Positions 52,901 through 63,585 of a stretch of DNA of 64,000 bases are shown here, piece after piece. The notes under the pieces were generated by a model, which saw only the letters and a list, made by a program, of their open reading frames with translations, was not told where the DNA came from and made no database searches. A program made the translations under genes and the position numbers. The stretch's first letter is position 1. Every line of letters begins with the position of its first letter. This stretch comes from Amphiduros pacificus. Its lineage: Eukaryota; Annelida; Polychaeta; Phyllodocida; Hesionidae. Where the stretch lies: contig OX439001.1 of the NCBI GenBank assembly GCA_949316495.1, forward strand, positions 31,882,964 to 31,946,963, read 5' to 3'.

Positions 52901-55900
52901 GCAGGTTTCAAACAAAGGAGGAAAATTAAGATTATAGGCGAAGAAATTGGATATAATAGTGTAAGTTCAATTGAGTAATAACACTAATAAATACTTTACA
53001 AATTTGCTAAATCATATTTACATTGTACATGTATCTTATAAAGGCCTTATTAATTTGAAACTTTTTGTGTTAAGAAACAAACAGAAAGATTAACATGGAA
53101 AGTTCTGTAAGATTCAATGAATTATCTTTTTTTTTACAGGAATACAAATCATACAAAATACTTCAGATAGATCAACCCATCTGGTCAGCATCAGGTAGTG
53201 AGCAGGTAGGACATAATCTAGATTTAAATAAAATATAGTTATGTGTTAAAATTAGCAAACCTTGACATAAAAGATTTTAGCTACTTGCCTGAAAGGGTTA
53301 ATATGTTCTCAGATTTGCTGAATTCATGTCAAATCTGCTGGCCAATGATAGAAAGCAAAGAACACATGAGTTATATTCACTTGAATCTGGGCAAGTAAAA
53401 TTTATAAACCACTGGCCCATACTAGCCAAGAAGATCAAAAAAATGCTTTTATATCGCCAGGCCAGTGCTTAATGTCTCATGAATTTTGTTATTTATTGAT
53501 TCTAGATTAGTCGGAGAATCTTTCAGGCGCAGAGGAAGAAGAGTGCTGCTCCAGACTGTCTCGCTGTTAAGATAGGATTTGATGAGTAAGTTATGGAATT
53601 AGTGTGTTCATTGTCTCTTTTAAAAGAACGCCTGCTGTTATATGTTGTATAAAAAAATGTATTTTTTTTTTTTGTCACACTGCAGATTGGCATGCATGAG
53701 GAAAGAAATATATTTTAATGTTTATCTTTTTTTATTTCAGAAATAAGATTTTCCTCAATTCATTTAAGGAACATAAACAGGTATGGATATTAATAACTGT
53801 ACATCATAATGTCTATCTTTGAGAAATAGCAAACTTTTTACTCTCAGCCCCTGATGTAATCAGGCTGAGGGTATTGCAGTACTCCTGCCGTGGGTATGTA
53901 TGTATGTCTGTATGTCTGTAGTGAACATCCTTGTCATCGCGATAACTTGAGAACAAATGATGGCAGCTTCATGAAACTTGACACACATAAGCATCTGGTA
54001 AAAACCTCGGACGAGTTCGATGGACAGCGACCTTGACCTATTTTTCAAGGTCACAGGGACAATTATGTGAAATCCCAAGAATTGCAATAACTTAAGAACA
54101 AATGATGGCAGCTTTATGAGATTTGACACACATAAGCATTTGGTGAAGACCTCAGAATTTCTTCTATGAAACATGACCTTCACCTACTTTTCAAGGTCAC
54201 AGGGACAATTATGTGAAATCGTCCTTGTCATCACGATGACTTGAGAACAAATGCTGGCAGCTTCATGAAACTTGACACACATAAGCATCAGGTGAAAACC
54301 TTGGATGAGTTCGATGGACGGCGACCTTGACCTATTATGTGAAATCCCAAGAATCGCAATAACTCAAGAACGAATAATGGCAGCTTTATGAGATTTGACA
54401 CACATAAGCATCTGTTGAAGACCTCAGAATATTTTCTATGAAACATGACCTTCATCTACTTTTCAAGGTCACAGGGACAATTATGTGAAATCATCCTTGT
54501 CATCGTGATAACTTTAGAACAAATGATGACAGCTTCATGAAACTTGACACACATAAGCATCTGGTGAAAACCTTGGATGAGTTCGATGGACGGCGACCTT
54601 GACCTATTTTTCAAGGTCACAGGGACAATTATGTGAAATCCCAAGAATTGCAATAACTTAAGAACAAATGATGGCAGCTTTATGAGATTTGACACACATA
54701 AGCATGTGGTGAAGACTACAGACTTTTTTCTATTCAACATGACCTTCTCCTTCCTTTCAAGGTCACTGGGACAATTATGTGAAATCATCCTTGTCATTGT
54801 GATAACTCTAAAACAAATCATGGCAGCTTCATGAAACTTGACACACATAAGTATCAGGTGAAAACCTCGGACGAGTTCAGTGGACGGCGACCTTCACCTA
54901 CTTTTCAAGGTCACAGGGACAATTATGTGAAATCATCCTTGTCATTTTGATAATTCAAGAACAAATAATGGCAGCTTCACTAAACTTGACACACATAAGC
55001 ATCTGGTGAAAACCTCGGACAAGACCGATGGATGGCGACCTTGACATATTTTTCAAGGTCACAGGGACAGTTGTGTGAAATCCCTAGAATCACAATAACT
55101 CTAGAACAAATGATAGCAGCTTTATGAGATTTGACACACATGAGCATCTGTTGAAGACCTCAGCCATTTTTCTATGGAACATGACCTTCACCTACTTTTC
55201 AAGGTCACAGTGACAATTATGTGAAATCCCTATCATTGCTATAACTCGAGAACAAATGATGGCAGCTTTATGAGACTTGACACACATAAGCATCTGGTGA
55301 AGACCTCAGTGAAGACCTTCACCTACTTTTCAAGGTCACAGTAACAATTATGTGGTGGGGTGACGTTTTGTTCACAAATATTGTGTGGAGCGAATGTTGT
55401 GCAATAAGTTACCAGGGCTGAGGGTTGATGCATCTCTGATGCCTATGTTTAATAGACTCTTAAAGGTTGATGTGAAGTGATTCCAAATCATTGTAGGACG
55501 TGATAACAGAATGTGTCCCCATCATAAAATTACTGGAAAAAGTCATTATAATAGAATACATGATATTATCTAACTATGAATAACCATATCATATAACCAT
55601 AGCTATCCTGTTTTCCCCAGTTGTTTTCCTCAGTTACATTTGTTTACATGTTGTCTCCAGAATATAGTCATGTTCTTTTGTAACTTGTCTGTCCATCCAC
55701 CCAGCTCTAGATTTATAATGTTGACTGCATGGATGCATAATTTTCAGGCCCTCTCCGGCTTGGATGATCGTATTCTCCAGTTCAACCAGAACTATCTGAT
55801 CCTGAAGGGATACCTGGAGGATGCAGCAAAGCGTCTGGAGACCATTTGGGCAGAGGCAACAGCTGTATGTTAGCTGATAGTCATGTTTAATATAACAATA

Positions 55901-58900
55901 TATTACTTTATCAAATAAACAAAAAATATCAAGTCATAAATTTATATGTGGAATTAAAGTAGAGGATTTAAAATGTTGTATCTATCTTTGCACTAGAATG
56001 TGACTGCTGCCAATACAGACCCACTCAAGTTCACTGACTCAAGGTTTCAAGAAACTCTATCTGTGGCCACAGAGAGGTAAGATGTTGTATATATTGTGTT
56101 CTTGGATTGTATGTATTTGGTGCCACCTTTTGAAAAACTACTATCATAGTTCCTTTTCCCTAAAATTCAAAATTGATTCCAAAATGAGATGATATTTTTG
56201 TTGGATGTGAAACGCTGCTTCTTGCTCTCGTACTCTGCATTAAGTTATGTTAAATTACTCTACATTAATTTGCATAATTGGTTAAATAATTGGTTAAATA
56301 CAGATATAATTACCGGCTTCTGGTTCTTTCCAAGGTTTCCAGGTGTGAACAAGGGACTCATGCCTGATATCTTTTTTCAGCTATTTACTGGGTCATGTTC
56401 ACCAGAAGGTATTTCCAGTGCTGCGAGATGCTTGCAGAAACGATGACCTTGTGATTAGTGCCAAACTCCACCAACTCTCTGGAATGACTGGAGAAGAACT
56501 TGGTCTGGAGAAAGACTTATGCTATCCTATGCCAGCTGCTGTAGGGTTCACTCTTCATTTATATATTTTTTATTTGTAATCTAAAAGATCGACATTAAAC
56601 TTTACATAGACATTTAATATTTAGTAAAAAAAAATTATATCAGAAAGTTTTGCATTCTAACATATGCAGAGCTGCTGTTTTAAGGATGAAAGCATTATTT
56701 TAAATACAGATATTCGAGTTTGCATATTTCTTTATGTGCTTATATTGAAGTTTTTCTGTTTTTCATTTTAGACTATAGAATTTTCAAAGTTGGATGGCCT
56801 GACTACACCGCTTGAAAAGTTAGCATGTTTAAAATCAACACTGGTGAGTATTTTACAAGTTATATAATACAAAATGTAAAATTTTAAGGTGGCTTAATGA
56901 TACTGTTTTGTGATGATTAGAAACATTTTGATGTTGCATGCTATGTTTTGTAGGACGTGATAACAGAATGTGTCAACTCTAATGTATTAAAAAAACAAGT
57001 GTGGACCGATAAAGGTAGGATTGTCATTGGACTTATCTGCTTATTATCGTATATTTTTTCTCTTAAATCTCTCTTTTAAATTTGAAGATATTATGAGTGT
57101 GAAAGTAATAATGTGTGGTTTATCTGGTTTTCATATTTAAGATCCACCATGCTTGACATCAGATGAACTTATTCCACTGCTGGTAAGTAAGATATTACAA
57201 ATTTGAGAAATACATTCTGCAATATGTGTCTTTTAGAGGTATTCTTTATTGAAACAGTGAATAACCATATCCCAAATAATTTGTAAAGTGTGGCAATAGG
57301 GCCATTGTGGAAATTTATAAGAAATATATTAAAGATATTTAAAATAATATAATATATTTAAATTAATATACTTAAATTTCAAAACAGATCATCTCTTCTT
57401 TGTGAGAACAAATATGGTAGGCCTAATACATTTATAAGATCAATATTTGTTGTTGGGCTCTATCAGTGAGTATGAAACCGAAACATTTTGTTGTTGTTTG
57501 AGGAATAAATCCTGGTATTGGAGAAATAATGAAGTTTAATTAAATGTGTGAGTAAAGTAGCTGCAGTAGATGAGTGATGGGTTGTTTCCTTGTTGCAGGT
57601 GATAGTCATGTCCCAGTGCACTAGTCAGCATTTACACAGCAATATATACTACATAGAGAACTTCCATTGGTCTATGTCCTCTAAAGATGATCTCAGGTGA
57701 GCAAGGATTGTATTATATCCTCACTTCTCAAAATCATACAATATGACATTGAAGAGAACCAAATTTTTAAATTATTAACTTAAAAAAGGACAACTTGTCT
57801 TGAGTCAGAGGTGTTTCAACTTTTATATTTTTCTACATGACTAAAATATGTTTTGAAATTTTTTTTTGTGATATCCTGTGTACTTATCTTTGCAATAGCT
57901 CATACAGGATCGGAAATAAATGATATCTGTAATAGTTTTTAATAATGTGTGAATTGCCTTTATGCAAAAATCATGATAATTTTTTTTCTGTTTATATTAC
58001 AGTTACAGTTTTGTGACATTTAAAGCATCAGTAGAGTATGTGAAGAACACAGACTTCAGTCATATCATATCATCTACAAGACGAGAGAAAAGTGCCAAAA
58101 AGGTGAATCCACACTTCATCTGATCACATATTTATAGAGCAATACTCTATTTTGCCTTGGGATCACGACCATATCACCTTTTCCATTATTGCAATTATTT
58201 TGGCTTGAATGTATTAATGTTAGGGGGAACAGGGACACTTCATGCAGAGGATCACAGGTGTATAAATGTGTTGTTGATGGTTGCTAAGATACCAACAAGT
58301 AAGACGTCACTATTTCATTGATAAATAACCAAAGCACCATTATGACGTCATTGCTCCTTCAACTACATGAAATAGTGCACCATTATAACCCACCAAAGCT
58401 AACTAAATAGATAACATATTTCTGTTGAAAAAGGATCAATGTTTTTATAAACATATGGAAACATCATTTAGTAATCTTTTATGACTAATCCAATAGCCAG
58501 TAGCTGCTGCATTCGACCTCATCACTGCCCAGTGATACAAAAATGAAAGTTTACAAAATATCATATTTCTCAAAATTTCCCACGCTTTTTATGACAAAAT
58601 TGAGAAGTTTTGCAATTTTAATTACCAAATTTTAAGAACAGGTTTATTCCAAATATTATTCTATTTAGTTTAAATAGAGGGAATTTTGATTAATGGTCTT
58701 TATTTTGAGATATCTAACTTTCTTCAAATTCAAGTCAAAAATTACCAAATGATGTCAAAAATTTACATTTATTTGAATAATTTTATTTACAAAAACACAA
58801 ATTACTGGAATTATAAGACGTCTTTTAAAATTCTGTCTATTTAAACTAAATAACATCATTCTAGCTAAAGATCAATGTCTTAGTTCTGCAGATTGTTAGT

Positions 58901-60265
58901 GTAGTTATTCCCAAAAATGTTTTTCAAGTAAGCTCTATCCCTTCTTTAATTGTTACAAAAAAAAACATCTTTTTCTGATTTTTGCTTCAACTTTAAATCT
59001 AAAATGATTAAGAATGATAAAATTTTAAAAACAAATTAAAAATCAAATCAAAAGAAATATCAATCCCGAAGCATTTGATACATTAAAGGCTGAAATCCGT
59101 TTTGTAGTTATTTTCATACAAAGCAATTATCTTGCACCATGTCATTTTTTGTGGTTCAAATGACTTTTTTTGGCGGGAAAAAAGAACTTTAGAAGACACT
59201 GTTCCCCCTAATGTTAAATGTATATTGTGTCCTCATTAGGGAATACTGGCAATGCTGAGTAAATCTGATGCACAAAAGCTTTGTGTATGCTTGATAGCAC
59301 ACCATGACTTTTTTCATCTTTTAAAAATCCTTTCTTCCAGACAAAATTATCAATTCTTTGTCATGATTTTTCATTTTGATGCAGTCAGAAGTTATTTTTA
59401 ATTCCTACATGACATCAAGGTCAATGTCATTGTCCTAATTTATTATTGTTTCTTTGTAGGTTACAGGTCAATCTAGAACAGTAGCAAACGGAAACCAAGC
59501 TGACAAGAAGCCACAACGGATCTCCAGCTTTGACAGGCAACTGGACCACATTACACACATGATGAATATCAGCACGAAGGACTTCTCCACAGCCAGAAAA
59601 CAGACAGCGCCCACTAAAGGTAGCAATGATCATTAACAATATACTTATGTTTCCATTGTTCACATCTAACATACTTTTTATTGATGATTGATTTAATTTT
59701 TTTTACAAACTTCATTTTCTATTTAACTATGAAAATTTATTTTTAATCTGTGTCTCGTGGCTGAAGCAAACTATAATATTTCAGGCATCTTTGAAGCATC
59801 CCCGTCCAGTTATCGTGCGTCCGATGTTATACCTGGGCCTTCAGAAGGCAAACCACAGCTTGGGTGAGCATTCAAATCCACATTGAGTTAACATGCATAA
59901 AAATTATTAGAATTGCATTTTCATTTTAATAGAAAATATTTAATGATATATGCCAACACTGCTTCAAGATTAAAGTAAAAGTCTAAGACCTAAAAGAGAC
60001 TGTACTGTATGTGCTTCTTAGATAATCACTATACAGTTCCAAGCTAAACTGTAACCTGTGCAGAAACAACAATTGATTAGGACAATGGCATTGGCCTTGA
60101 TGATGTCATCTGGAAGTTAGAAACAAACAGAATCTGACAACATCAAATTGTATTTCCATTATGTTCTTCAGGATAGGGATCATCACCTAACCAAATGTGT
60201 ACCTATCTGTGATTTCAGAGATTTCTTGTCGTCCCTGAAGGATGATGTGATGCACAGTAGCTATG
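37921..60265 (+). CDS. ANKRD27: ANKRD27 (VARP)-like VPS9-domain Rab GEF, 5' part
   Basis: Nineteen exons with consistent phases: 37921-37974, 51226-51331, 52007-52043, 52710-52783, 52905-52960, 53140-53205, 53506-53585, 53741-53780, 55748-55864, 55997-56076, 56381-56540, 56772-56843, 56954-57014, 57142-57182, 57599-57696, 58003-58102, 59460-59619, 59785-59863, 60219-60265; about 509 residues. The start MATLDDDLDYNPFYRVLQ mirrors human ANKRD27 (DEDLLKNPFYLALQ), and a VPS9 domain follows. In mammals VARP is a Rab21/Rab32/38-linked endosomal factor binding VAMP7 and retromer, with ankyrin repeats after the VPS9 domain. Here the last exon either splices on at gtaaac (60266) or reads four more codons to a TGA at 60277-60279. 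Incomplete is more likely. Confidence 0.85.
38167..38297. repeat. 19-bp satellite, left fragment
   Basis: Tandem TGCAGCTGTCTCTCACT-like units directly before the LINE. The same family resumes at 46268 as a longer array, and a short piece (GTAGCTATCTCACACTTATT) follows the LINE at about 41298. The LINE and the composite element therefore seem to sit inside one satellite tract. Confidence 0.7.
38298..41292 (+). mobile_element. CR1-like LINE, 5'-truncated, nearly intact endonuclease-RT ORF
   Basis: The 857-codon frame 38326-40899 holds an APE endonuclease (NVNCQS, GTESWL, HHGGV, GGDFNFPDWDW, ISDHVCPL) and a reverse transcriptase (NYRPISLTCIACK, HGFRKFLSCETQLL, DFSKPFDKV, GVPQGSVLGP, FADDT). The usual DFSKAF is DFSKPF. 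Near 40830-40880 two single-base shifts move the C-terminal end (RERARLAMMYKMVNG, SFFPRTATAWNKLP) into another frame that runs to 41189. ORF1 and the very start of the endonuclease region are missing, as in 5'-truncated copies. The 3' end is a (TTGAAG)n tail, as in CR1-like LINEs. Few lesions imply a young insertion. In intron 1 of the ANKRD27-like gene, sense orientation. Confidence 0.93.
41671..44044. mobile_element. Tc/mariner-like element nested in the composite
   Basis: CCGTATTTACTTGTGTATAA and its inverse TTATACACGAGTAAATACGG bound 2374 bp, with TA at 41669-41670 and 44045-44046. Removing it and one TA leaves AAGGTATTTACCCAATATTA, exactly the sequence found in unoccupied modules (for example near 41990), which proves the boundaries. 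Same family as 26810-28724. Confidence 0.9.
44110..44635. mobile_element. hAT-like MITE, copy B
   Basis: GGCTTATTGCATTCGGCGCG to ...GTGCCGAATGCAAAAAGCC, flanked by ATCCATTTA on both sides (9 bases match; 8 expected). Unoccupied neighbours read AAACCATCCATTTAACATGC. About 95 percent alike to copies A and C in the central part. Confidence 0.87.
45240..45763. mobile_element. hAT-like MITE, copy C
   Basis: GGCTTATTGCATTCGGCGCG to GCCGAATGCAATAAGCC, flanked by an exact 8-bp TCTTTGAG duplication (45232-45239 and 45764-45771). 524 bp, same length as copy A. Lies in a module whose empty form reads CTTTGAGTCGTGTCTTCC. Confidence 0.9.
46268..47165. repeat. 19-bp satellite array
   Basis: About 900 bp of units near ATGCAGCTATCTCTTATTT. 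The part 46800-47110 is most regular; the left part is diverged, with GTTGTAACTATCTCTCACT variants. A 19-bp unit without stops gives overlapping Leu/Ser/Tyr-rich open frames in all three forward frames; these are not genes. Confidence 0.93.
47670..48058. repeat. 44-bp minisatellite, about nine copies
   Basis: Unit GAACCCTGTCTCTAGCTGTC plus ATCCTGATTGTCATTGGTGG plus CCAA. Units are nearly identical, with small variants (GGACCTGT, CTGGTTGT). In ANKRD27 intron 1. Confidence 0.93.
48059..49376. other. Intronic DNA, no feature recognised
   Basis: Includes a short palindromic patch near 48085-48180 rich in GGTACTG and GGAACC motifs that may be a degraded foldback. A long open frame at 48430-48921 is AT-rich, has no recognisable motif and is probably chance. 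Confidence 0.4.
49377..49727. mobile_element. TTAA-flanked MITE, copy 2
   Basis: Same ends as 21886-22285, again directly inside TTAA (49373-49376, 49728-49731). It differs from copy 1 mainly in a middle segment near 49570-49650. Confidence 0.82.
50075..50330. repeat. Partial copy of TTAA-ended element 3
   Basis: Matches the middle of 52141-52678 (TGCACGTGACGGGTAAACA, TTTGACCTCAATTGAGGCTC, TGACGTCATAAGCAT). The ends are missing or too diverged to place. Confidence 0.65.
51226..53780 (+). CDS. ANKRD27: ANKRD27-like exons 2-8: N-terminal region
   Basis: Encodes TRFNVAYQNAQDKCYMICVP, EMHILRPSPYFQG, TGTLLFESGYLITHEG, RRKIKIIGEEIGYNS, YKSYKILQIDQPIW, RRIFQAQRKKSAAPDCLAVK and ENKIFLNSFKEHKQ. The spacing of ESYILIP-type and HFQ-type motifs parallels the human N-terminal domain, which binds retromer and organises the VARP N-terminus, but identity is moderate. 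Introns between these exons contain the 74-bp array, TTAA-ended element 3, and the AT-rich remainder. Confidence 0.8.
51322..51690 (+). repeat. 74-bp tandem array that copies the exon-2 splice donor
   Basis: Five units beginning in the last bases of exon 2. Each contains ATAGGTGAGCT, so GT donors with the same context recur at 51332 (the true one), 51406, 51480, 51554 and 51631 (spacing 74, 74, 74, 77). The rest of each unit reads CATATGGTCATGGTAATAAA and GGGCTGGTCCATTGGAAGAT. Reading past the true donor adds 24 codons and meets an in-frame TAG at 51403-51405, immediately before the second donor. Confidence 0.92.
52141..52678. mobile_element. TTAA-ended inverted-repeat element 3
   Basis: TTAAAGGTATTAAGCACCAA at the left is inverted at the right (ATCGGTGCTTAATCTCTTTAA). 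TTAA occupies both extremes (52141-52144, 52675-52678), so it is either part of the ends or a duplicated target. 538 bp, filling most of ANKRD27 intron 3. A partial copy lies at 50075-50330. Confidence 0.75.
53843..55425. repeat. 146-bp satellite array, copy 2
   Basis: Same head hairpin (CTCAGCCCCTGATGTAATCA then GGCTGAG) and units as 11541-13019. TCAAGGTCA recurs at 54045, 54191, 54463, 54611, 54757, 54905, 55053, 55199 and 55330. One unit junction near 54330 is deleted. The right end CCAGGGCTGAGGG inverts the CCTCAGCCC of the left end, so the array is bounded like a transposon with an internally amplified unit. It fills ANKRD27 intron 8. Confidence 0.9.
55748..57014 (+). CDS. ANKRD27: ANKRD27-like exons 9-13: helical region before VPS9
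   Basis: Exons 55748-55864, 55997-56076, 56381-56540, 56772-56843 and 56954-57014. LSGLDDRILQFNQNYLILKG, RLETIWAEAT, YLLGHVHQKVFPVLRDACRN, KLDGLTTPLEKLACLKSTL and DVITECVN form predicted helices like the bundle that precedes and starts a VPS9 domain; TPLEKLACLKSTL matches the human SPQQKLVCLRKVV segment. Confidence 0.85.
57142..58102 (+). CDS. ANKRD27: ANKRD27-like exons 14-16: VPS9 catalytic core
   Basis: Exons 57142-57182, 57599-57696 and 58003-58102 encode LTSDELIPLLVIVMSQC, HSNIYYIENFHWSMSSKDDL and SYSFVTFKASVEYVKNT. This is the canonical VPS9 order (SADDLLPxL, N-x-x-YIxxF, E/DxGYxxTxFxxAxxYI), which catalyses GDP release from Rab5-subfamily GTPases such as Rab21. The conserved Asp of the DEL motif and the Tyr and Thr of the last helix are present, so activity is plausible. 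Confidence 0.9.
58223..59208. mobile_element. hAT-like element in ANKRD27 intron 16
   Basis: GGGGGAACAG at the left and CTGTTCCCCC at the right are inverted, extending to about 17 bp with mismatches. TAATGTTA lies on both sides (58215-58222, 59209-59216), an exact 8-bp duplication as in hAT insertions. 986 bp, no transposase; carries TGACGTCA at 58343. Confidence 0.85.
59460..60265 (+). CDS. ANKRD27: ANKRD27-like exons 17-19: linker after VPS9
   Basis: Exons 59460-59619, 59785-59863 and 60219-60265 encode a polar linker (FDRQLDHITHMMNISTKDF, SPSSYRASDVIPGPSEG, DFLSSLKDDVMHSSYG). Human ANKRD27 has a shorter linker and then a CHPLC zinc-binding motif and ankyrin repeats; neither is seen here. 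The donor gtaaac at 60266 is acceptable, so continuation is likely, but a stop at 60277-60279 leaves a short form possible. Confidence 0.7.
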
Positions 60266-60279
60266 GTAAACAATCCTGA

Positions 60280-62090
60280 CCCATTTATTAATCTGCATAA
60301 AAATTCATATGTGACCTACTTCTTGAAGATAATCCACTAATCTGCTGGCAGATTATCCATTTCTTGCCCCAGTCCAGAAGATTGCTCTCCGGTCTGCATT
60401 ATCACGGATGAAAGCATAATCCATGTCCCATATATAGGCTTGATTGAAGAGATGATCCAAGTCTATTCCAAGATTTGACCTTCATTGCAGATATAATAGG
60501 AGACTATTCCCAGATATGATATCATTGAAGATTTAGTCAACGTTTATTCCAGTATGTGACCTTCATTTAATAGATGGCACAGATGTAACCTCCATTCAAG
60601 ATATGATCACAGTCTATTCCCTTATGTCACCTTTATTGAAGAGATGATCAAAGTCTTGAACAGATGTGACATTCATTGCAAAGATAATCAATGTTTATTC
60701 CAATATGTGACCTTCACAGGAGATATGATCATAGTCTGTTCCCAGATGTGACCTCTTTATTGAAGAGAAAATCTTCCTTTTCATCAGAATTTAGAGTTAT
60801 AACCTACTAGTTATGTCCTGGTTCCAGAGTTATTCCTGAATCTTTCCAGATGCGACTTCATTCCAAATTCTATAATCTTCCCAGATGGAACCCATTTCTT
60901 AATTGTAATTCACATTCCATTTCAGCTATGACCAGTTCACTACACAATACTTTGCTTTTTGCAATAGACAAACAAAAAATCTTCACTACATGATCTCGAA
61001 TTATTGTTTTGAATGTTTGATCCAGATGTAAAATTATGATTCTATGATTGAAGGATAATTATACAGTTCTTTCTTGAAACAGCTTAAATCTTAAATTACC
61101 AACCAGAGGAATGAAAGATTTCAGATAAACCAAATATGACTTCAGAGATCAGAAATTGAATTCAGTAGATCTCTTACCTTTTGATCTTTACAACGTATGA
61201 GATGAAACACATTAAACATGAATTAACCAACCTGCTAACATAAACAATACGACACATTTAGTCTTGCGAGGGCAGCTATCAAAAATTATTAACAAAATAC
61301 TCAAACCATGACATTGTTTTTTATCACTGAATATTAATTAATGAGAAAACAGATTAAAACAGACAACATGTCACAATATCAACATTTCCATGAGTGACTT
61401 TTAAACAATTCCCTTTTCAAAATAAAGGAAGCCAAAATCTCACATATATGGAAATCAAATTAAATATAAGATTGAGAGTTTGATTTGTCATCATATTCCA
61501 GCCATCACTGACAAAAGCAAATCAGTATTTTGATTTTTCATATCATAAATATTATGCTTTTCATGAAATTTATACATGTGGTGAACTGAACTTTTAGTGA
61601 TGTAACAATTAGATGGTATAATCAAGTTAATAAGGTGTAATATTGATATAGATCTGCATTTTTGTAAAAATTAGTCATGATGATTGTTTAGCCACACTGA
61701 GCGCCATAAAATATAGTATTTATCTATGGTATTAGGCAATTTGTGATTAAGAAAATTATTCATTAAAAAATGTTATTTTGATAAAAAAAAATAATATAAT
61801 GAGATCATAGATGTTATGATCAGAGTGAAGTTAAAAAGGTGATATTTTGCAATAAATCAAATACAGCCTAAAATATATAATAGTAATGTATAAGATAAGT
61901 TAAATTTCATATGAGAATAATATAGGAAGTATAAAAAAATAAGAACAAAAAGATATTTTGTTATTTAATGTTGATTAATGGAAAGCTTATTGTTCAGTAA
62001 GAGGATATGTAAAAATATGATATGCTTGTACCAGATATGATAAATAGGTAGTGTTTACTGTGTAATAATGGACACTTTTTGTCAATTATT
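60280..62090. other. ANKRD27: Probable intron of the ANKRD27-like gene; no exon seen
   Basis: AT-rich. From about 60400 to 60780 there is a loose repetition of a phrase like CCAGATGTGACCTTCATTGA with GAGATGATC, which looks like an old diverged tandem repeat. No ankyrin-type coding was seen in any frame. Confidence 0.45.
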
Positions 62091-63585
62091 ATGCCCTCCT
62101 CCTCCGAGGGAGGGCATATAGTAATCACTTTTCCGTCCGTATATCCGTGTATCCGTGTGTCCGTGCATCCGTGCATCCGTCACAATATTTGGAATGGCCA
62201 ACACTCGAAAGTGGCTGGACCACAGGGATGATACTACATATGCCTACAACAATATAGTCCAAGTAAATATTTTCCATGAAAGTTTGGTGACCTAGGTCAA
62301 AGGTCAAGGTCGCAGTGACCATCGGGTCAACTTTGGCCGTGAGCACTCTAACATCTATGAAAATGTTTCAATTTTGACACAAGTTGGTGTACAGGTGTAT
62401 TTTATGAGGGGCTAGGCTAAGTTCGATGATGGGCGATACTGACCAAATTGAAAGTCATGGCGGCCATTTTTCAAAATGGCCGACGTGCCGATTTTGTGAA
62501 TTCTTTTGAGAATACACTTATATCAAACATTATTACTTATTATCAATTGGTAAAAGCTGCAAAAATGTTAATTTATGTAATTGGGTCAGTGTGACCTACT
62601 TTTCAGGTGAAAATCAACATCCCCATTAGTATTTAGAGTGGCCCTCATTTCAATGCTGCAGGACATTGGGGTTTGATTCTACATAATGTTTGTAAAACTA
62701 AAGACCCCAAAAAAAGATTCCATGGAATTTTTCCAACCAAGGTCAAAGGTCAAGGTCGCAGTGACCATTGGGTCAACTTTGGCCGTGAGCGCTCTAACTT
62801 CTATAAAAATGTTTCAATTTTGACACAAGTTGGTGTACAGGTGTATTTTATGAGGGGCTAAGTTCGATGATGGGCGATACTGACCAAATTTTGAAGTCAT
62901 GGCGGCCATTTTTCAAAATGGCCGACGTGCCGATTTTGTGAATTCTTTTGAGAATACACTTATATCAAACATTATTACTTATTATCAATTGGTATAAGCT
63001 GCAAAAATGTTAATTTATGTAATTGGGTCAGTGTGACCTACTTTTCAGGTGAAAATCGACATCCCCATTAGTATTTAGAGTGGCCCTCATTTCAATGCTG
63101 CAGGACATTGGGGTTTGATTCTACATAATGTTTGTAAAACTAAAGACCCCAAAAAAAGATTCCATGGAATTTTTCCAACCAAGGTCAAAGGTCAAGGTCG
63201 CAGTGACCATTGGGTCAACTTTGGCCGTGAGCGCTCTAACTTCTATAAAAATGTTTTAATTTTGACACAAGTTGGTGTACAGGTGTATTTTATGAGGGGC
63301 TAGGCTAAGTTCGATGATGGGCGATACTGACCAAATTTTGAAGTCATGGCGGCCATTTTTCAAAATGTCGATGATGGGCGATACTGACCAAATTTTGAAG
63401 TCATGGCGGCCATTGAAATGGCCAGCACTGTCCATCCGTGTCAGTATTTGGAGTGGCCTCATTTCAATGCTGCAGGACATTGGGGTTTGATTCTACATAA
63501 TGGATGCTGATTCTGTGAATTTGAGGTGCGGGGCAAACTGGCCACTAGGCGGCACTGGCCACAGGGGTATGCAGGAGGAGGGCAT
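62091..63585. mobile_element. Element with ATGCCCTCCTCC ends and 442-bp internal repeats
   Basis: ATGCCCTCCTCCTC at the left is inverted as GGAGGAGGGCAT at 63574-63585; a hairpin follows the left end (GAGGGAGGGCATA). A short (ATCCGTGT)n tract lies at 62130-62180. The interior is a 442-bp unit in two and a half copies (landmark AGGTCAAAGGTCAAGGTCG at 62294, 62740, 63182), followed by a deleted third unit. The paired 62-codon open frames 442 bp apart are repeat copies. Confidence 0.8.

Noticed and set aside
62673-63303. Two nearly identical 62-codon proteins
   Set aside because: Copies within the 442-bp repeat; no initiation or splice support.
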